Source: an uncultured Algibacter sp. (GTDB taxonomy: Bacteria > Bacteroidota > Bacteroidia > Flavobacteriales > Flavobacteriaceae). From it: a stretch of DNA of 64,000 nucleotides. The stretch lies in NCBI RefSeq assembly GCF_947490405.1, contig NZ_CANLGU010000002.1:248001-312000 (forward strand), given 5' to 3'. Shown here piece by piece: positions 62,213 to 64,000 of this stretch (the stretch's first letter is position 1; each line of letters begins with the position of its first letter). Under the pieces are notes generated by a model that worked only from the letters and a program-made list of their open reading frames with translations, did not search any database and was not told the DNA's origin. The translations under genes and the position numbers were made by a program.

Positions 62213-62377
62213 TTATAGCTTTTCAATTTTATTTAACACTGTGTCGCAATTTAAGGAAGCCTGTATTCTAAAATCATAAAATGCATTAGAATCATTAAGT
62301 TGCTGAAAAAATAGTTTTTAATAATCCTACAATATTTGGTTCATCTTCAACTATAAAACATCTATAGGCTCGTTCAT
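62213..62377 (-). pseudogene. Decayed response-regulator receiver domain
   Basis: Starting at ATG 62377, MNEPIDVL is followed, after a lost base, by IVEDEPNIVGLLKTIF and, after a second shift, QQLNDSNAFYDFRIQASLN..VLNKIEKL. This aligns with the receiver start of the regulator at 61043-61720 (LIVEDHQ..YKMALDF..GYNFKINVCKSC). Two frameshifts and loss of the rest of the domain show that it is a dead paralogue. Confidence 0.6.
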
Positions 62378-62609
62378 ATCAACCTGATTTATATCCTACG
62401 AAATATCCATTTGTAATATTTATTTTAGAAGATTTAATGCTAAGCTATTAGATTATTTTTACTAAGGTTTTACCGTAAAAGATTTTTGTTTAATATATGG
62501 AATTCAGTAGTTTACAATAAATCAAAAATCCTAAATAGTTTATACTATAAATAACTCTTAAAGTAATTATAAACTAATGAGAATAGAGAATAATTTCAAA
62601 TTCAAAAAA

Positions 62610-62628
62610 ACCTTACCCTTTATAAGGG
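62610..62628 (+). promoter_or_regulatory. Possible second regulator box upstream of the Rhs gene
   Basis: ACCTTACC (62610-62617) followed by CCCTT/AAGGG inverted repeat (62616-62620, 62624-62628). The same ACCTTACC core occurs in the palindrome upstream of the response regulator. It lies 72 bases before the Rhs start codon. Confidence 0.35.
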
Positions 62629-62699
62629 AAAGACTTACTTATTATTTTAAGAGGCGATGTAGCTTTACGGTATTGATTATTCTCATTAATAAGTATCTC

Positions 62700-64000
62700 A
62701 TGAAATCTTACTATCAATTACTATTATCATTTTCATTATGTTTCATATGTTATAGTCAAGAAGTTCCAGAAATAAACATTGCATCTCCAACCGCTTTTGA
62801 ATTTACTAAGTATGGGGATATATCAACTAATGAAAATACAGGAAAAATAAATGCAGCTATTCCACTTTGTGTTCTTGAATCTGGTAATCTACAATTGCCA
62901 ATAAGTCTTAGCTATACTGGTGCAGGTGTAAAAGTAGATCAAATGTCTAGTTGGACAGGAATAAACTGGAACTTGAATGCAGGTGGTGTGATTACTAGGA
63001 TTGTGAAAGATGAACCTGATGAAAACTTTGTTTCTGAAATTAACTCTAGTAGAAGAATACTTTATTCAGCGAATGATTTGAATAATATGGATTTAAGTGT
63101 AGGGAGTCAAGACTCGCAACATTTAAATATTATTGAAACAGGATATTATGATACCCAAGCAGACCAATTTAACTTTTCCTTTTTAAATTACTCTGGAAGC
63201 TTCTTTTTAGACGAAGACTTTAACGTTCATCTTGCAAATAGTAGTGAGCCAATGAAAATTGAGTTTGTTGGAGGTGTACAATATAGTAACGTACAAGATA
63301 TTATTATAACTACTAAAGATGGTGTTAAATATTATTTTGGCGGGCAATATTGTGAACAGACTAGAACAAGGAATAGTGTTAATATTACTGCTACTGAGTA
63401 TTATACTACCTCTTACTATTTGTATTTAATTCAACATCCTTTTCTAGACACTATTTCTTTTGAATACTTAACCGAGGCTAGTGATAATTATGATATTAAA
63501 ATAGGAGAAAGTGAATCAAAAGAAGTAATAACTGGGGGTAATGCAGGTAGATTGTGTGGAGATGTTAATCTAAGCAATAATGGATATAACTATTCAGAAA
63601 CTTATAATAAAATATATGATGGTAAATATTTACGCCGTATTTATGCCAGCAGAACTAATCAAGAAATTATTTTTCATTCAACAGAGGAAAACGTATTTGG
63701 GCATTATAAGCGAAAGCTTGAATCTATTGAAGTTAATGACAGTTTTGTGCCAGAAAATGAAAAAAAATTCACCTTTCAATACACTATGGCACCTTCACGT
63801 TTTTTCTTAGATAAAGTTTCTTTTTTAAACAGAAATGATCAATTTTTATATGATTATAAATTAGAATATGATAATCCTTTAGGGTTGCCAGATAGATTCT
63901 CCAAAGCAAAAGATCATTTGGGCTATTACAATGGTAAAACCACCAATACGACTTTATTGCCTCAAAATGATGATTATCATCTTAGTAATGCAATGGGGGG
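62700..64000 (+). CDS. Rhs/YD-repeat family protein, N-terminal part (cut by right edge)
   Basis: 433 codons open to the window edge. Signal peptide (MKSYYQLLLSFSLCFICYSQ), then the typical flavobacterial Rhs start: SPTAFEFTKYGDISTNENTGK, IPLCVLESGNLQLPISLSYTG and GVKVDQMSSWTGINWNLNAGGVITR. The remainder is a beta-rich shell region (YYFGGQYCEQTR, YLYLIQHPF). The full protein is likely over 1000 residues with a variable toxin or effector C-terminus outside the window. It is divergent from the secretion operon and may be its cargo. Confidence 0.88.
   Translation, partial: MKSYYQLLLSFSLCFICYSQEVPEINIASPTAFEFTKYGDISTNENTGKINAAIPLCVLESGNLQLPISLSYTGAGVKVDQMSSWTGINWNLNAGGVITRIVKDEPDENFVSEINSSRRILYSANDLNNMDLSVGSQDSQHLNIIETGYYDTQADQFNFSFLNYSGSFFLDEDFNVHLANSSEPMKIEFVGGVQYSNVQDIIITTKDGVKYYFGGQYCEQTRTRNSVNITATEYYTTSYYLYLIQHPFLDTISFEYLTEASDNYDIKIGESESKEVITGGNAGRLCGDVNLSNNGYNYSETYNKIYDGKYLRRIYASRTNQEIIFHSTEENVFGHYKRKLESIEVNDSFVPENEKKFTFQYTMAPSRFFLDKVSFLNRNDQFLYDYKLEYDNPLGLPDRFSKAKDHLGYYNGKTTNTTLLPQNDDYHLSNAMG

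Larger units (their letters stand above)
61846..62699. other. Long intergenic region between the secretion operon and the Rhs gene
   Basis: About 850 bases without an intact gene. It contains a response-regulator remnant (62213-62377) and, near 62610, a second ACCTTACC box. The rest is AT-rich with scattered stops in all frames and shows nothing else I recognise. Confidence 0.7.

Overview
The window is low-GC, gene-dense DNA from a member of the Bacteroidota, almost certainly a marine-type flavobacterium (Flavobacteriaceae). Evidence: promoters of the TTTG / TAnnTTTG type, a type IX secretion 'type B' sorting domain, a complete Bat aerotolerance operon, DUF1800/DUF1501 pairs, many short Bacteroidota lipoprotein signals, and Rhs proteins of the flavobacterial kind. 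I cannot name the species. No rRNA, tRNA, CRISPR array or complete insertion sequence was seen.

Layout. 1-964: a caspase-like peptidase cut by the left edge. 978-4045: dinB, then a CYTH phosphatase, a YciI-like lipoprotein and an EEP-family membrane protein. 4261-6141: a secreted T9SS protein with eight CWET repeats. 6138-15770: pbpC and a giant alpha-2-macroglobulin lipoprotein, normally neighbours but here separated by a monooxygenase-like gene and a repeat-bounded PIN-domain cassette. 16038-23648: CAP lipoprotein, isoaspartyl peptidase, aldehyde dehydrogenase, OmpA-like pair, DUF1800/DUF1501 pair. 23655-24472: a second cassette with the same flanks as the PIN cassette but a COQ4-like payload, followed by a candidate small RNA. 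25878-28877: AlbA_2-like and SIR2-like proteins (a possible defence pair) plus an SDR dehydrogenase. 29126-38414: the MoxR-DUF58-BatA-B-C-D-E operon. 38840-43538: SulP transporter, beta-carbonic anhydrase, SbtA bicarbonate permease and a divergent LysR regulator, an inorganic-carbon uptake module. 43535-53323: housekeeping genes (cvpA, pheS, gpsA, nadD, gmk, yicC) mixed with lipoproteins and two BON-LysM paralogues. 53473-54582: a lipoprotein formylglycine-generating enzyme. 54797-61720: a compact type II secretion/type IV pilus-like operon with response regulator, pilin, peptidase, ATPase, secretin and L/M-type proteins but no GspF. 61721-62699: a long non-coding stretch with a decayed response-regulator copy. 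62700-64000: the start of an Rhs-type protein.

The most unusual features are (1) five copies of a dispersed intergenic element with conserved arms and a tip that changes sequence yet stays self-complementary, three of them exactly six bases after a stop codon; (2) two loci with near-identical promoter and 3' flanks around unrelated single genes, with a third partial match at the caspase locus, suggesting an interchangeable cassette system; (3) the GspF-less secretion operon facing an Rhs gene; and (4) the SIR2-like/AlbA_2-like pair. All functional statements come from motifs read by eye; no database search was possible.
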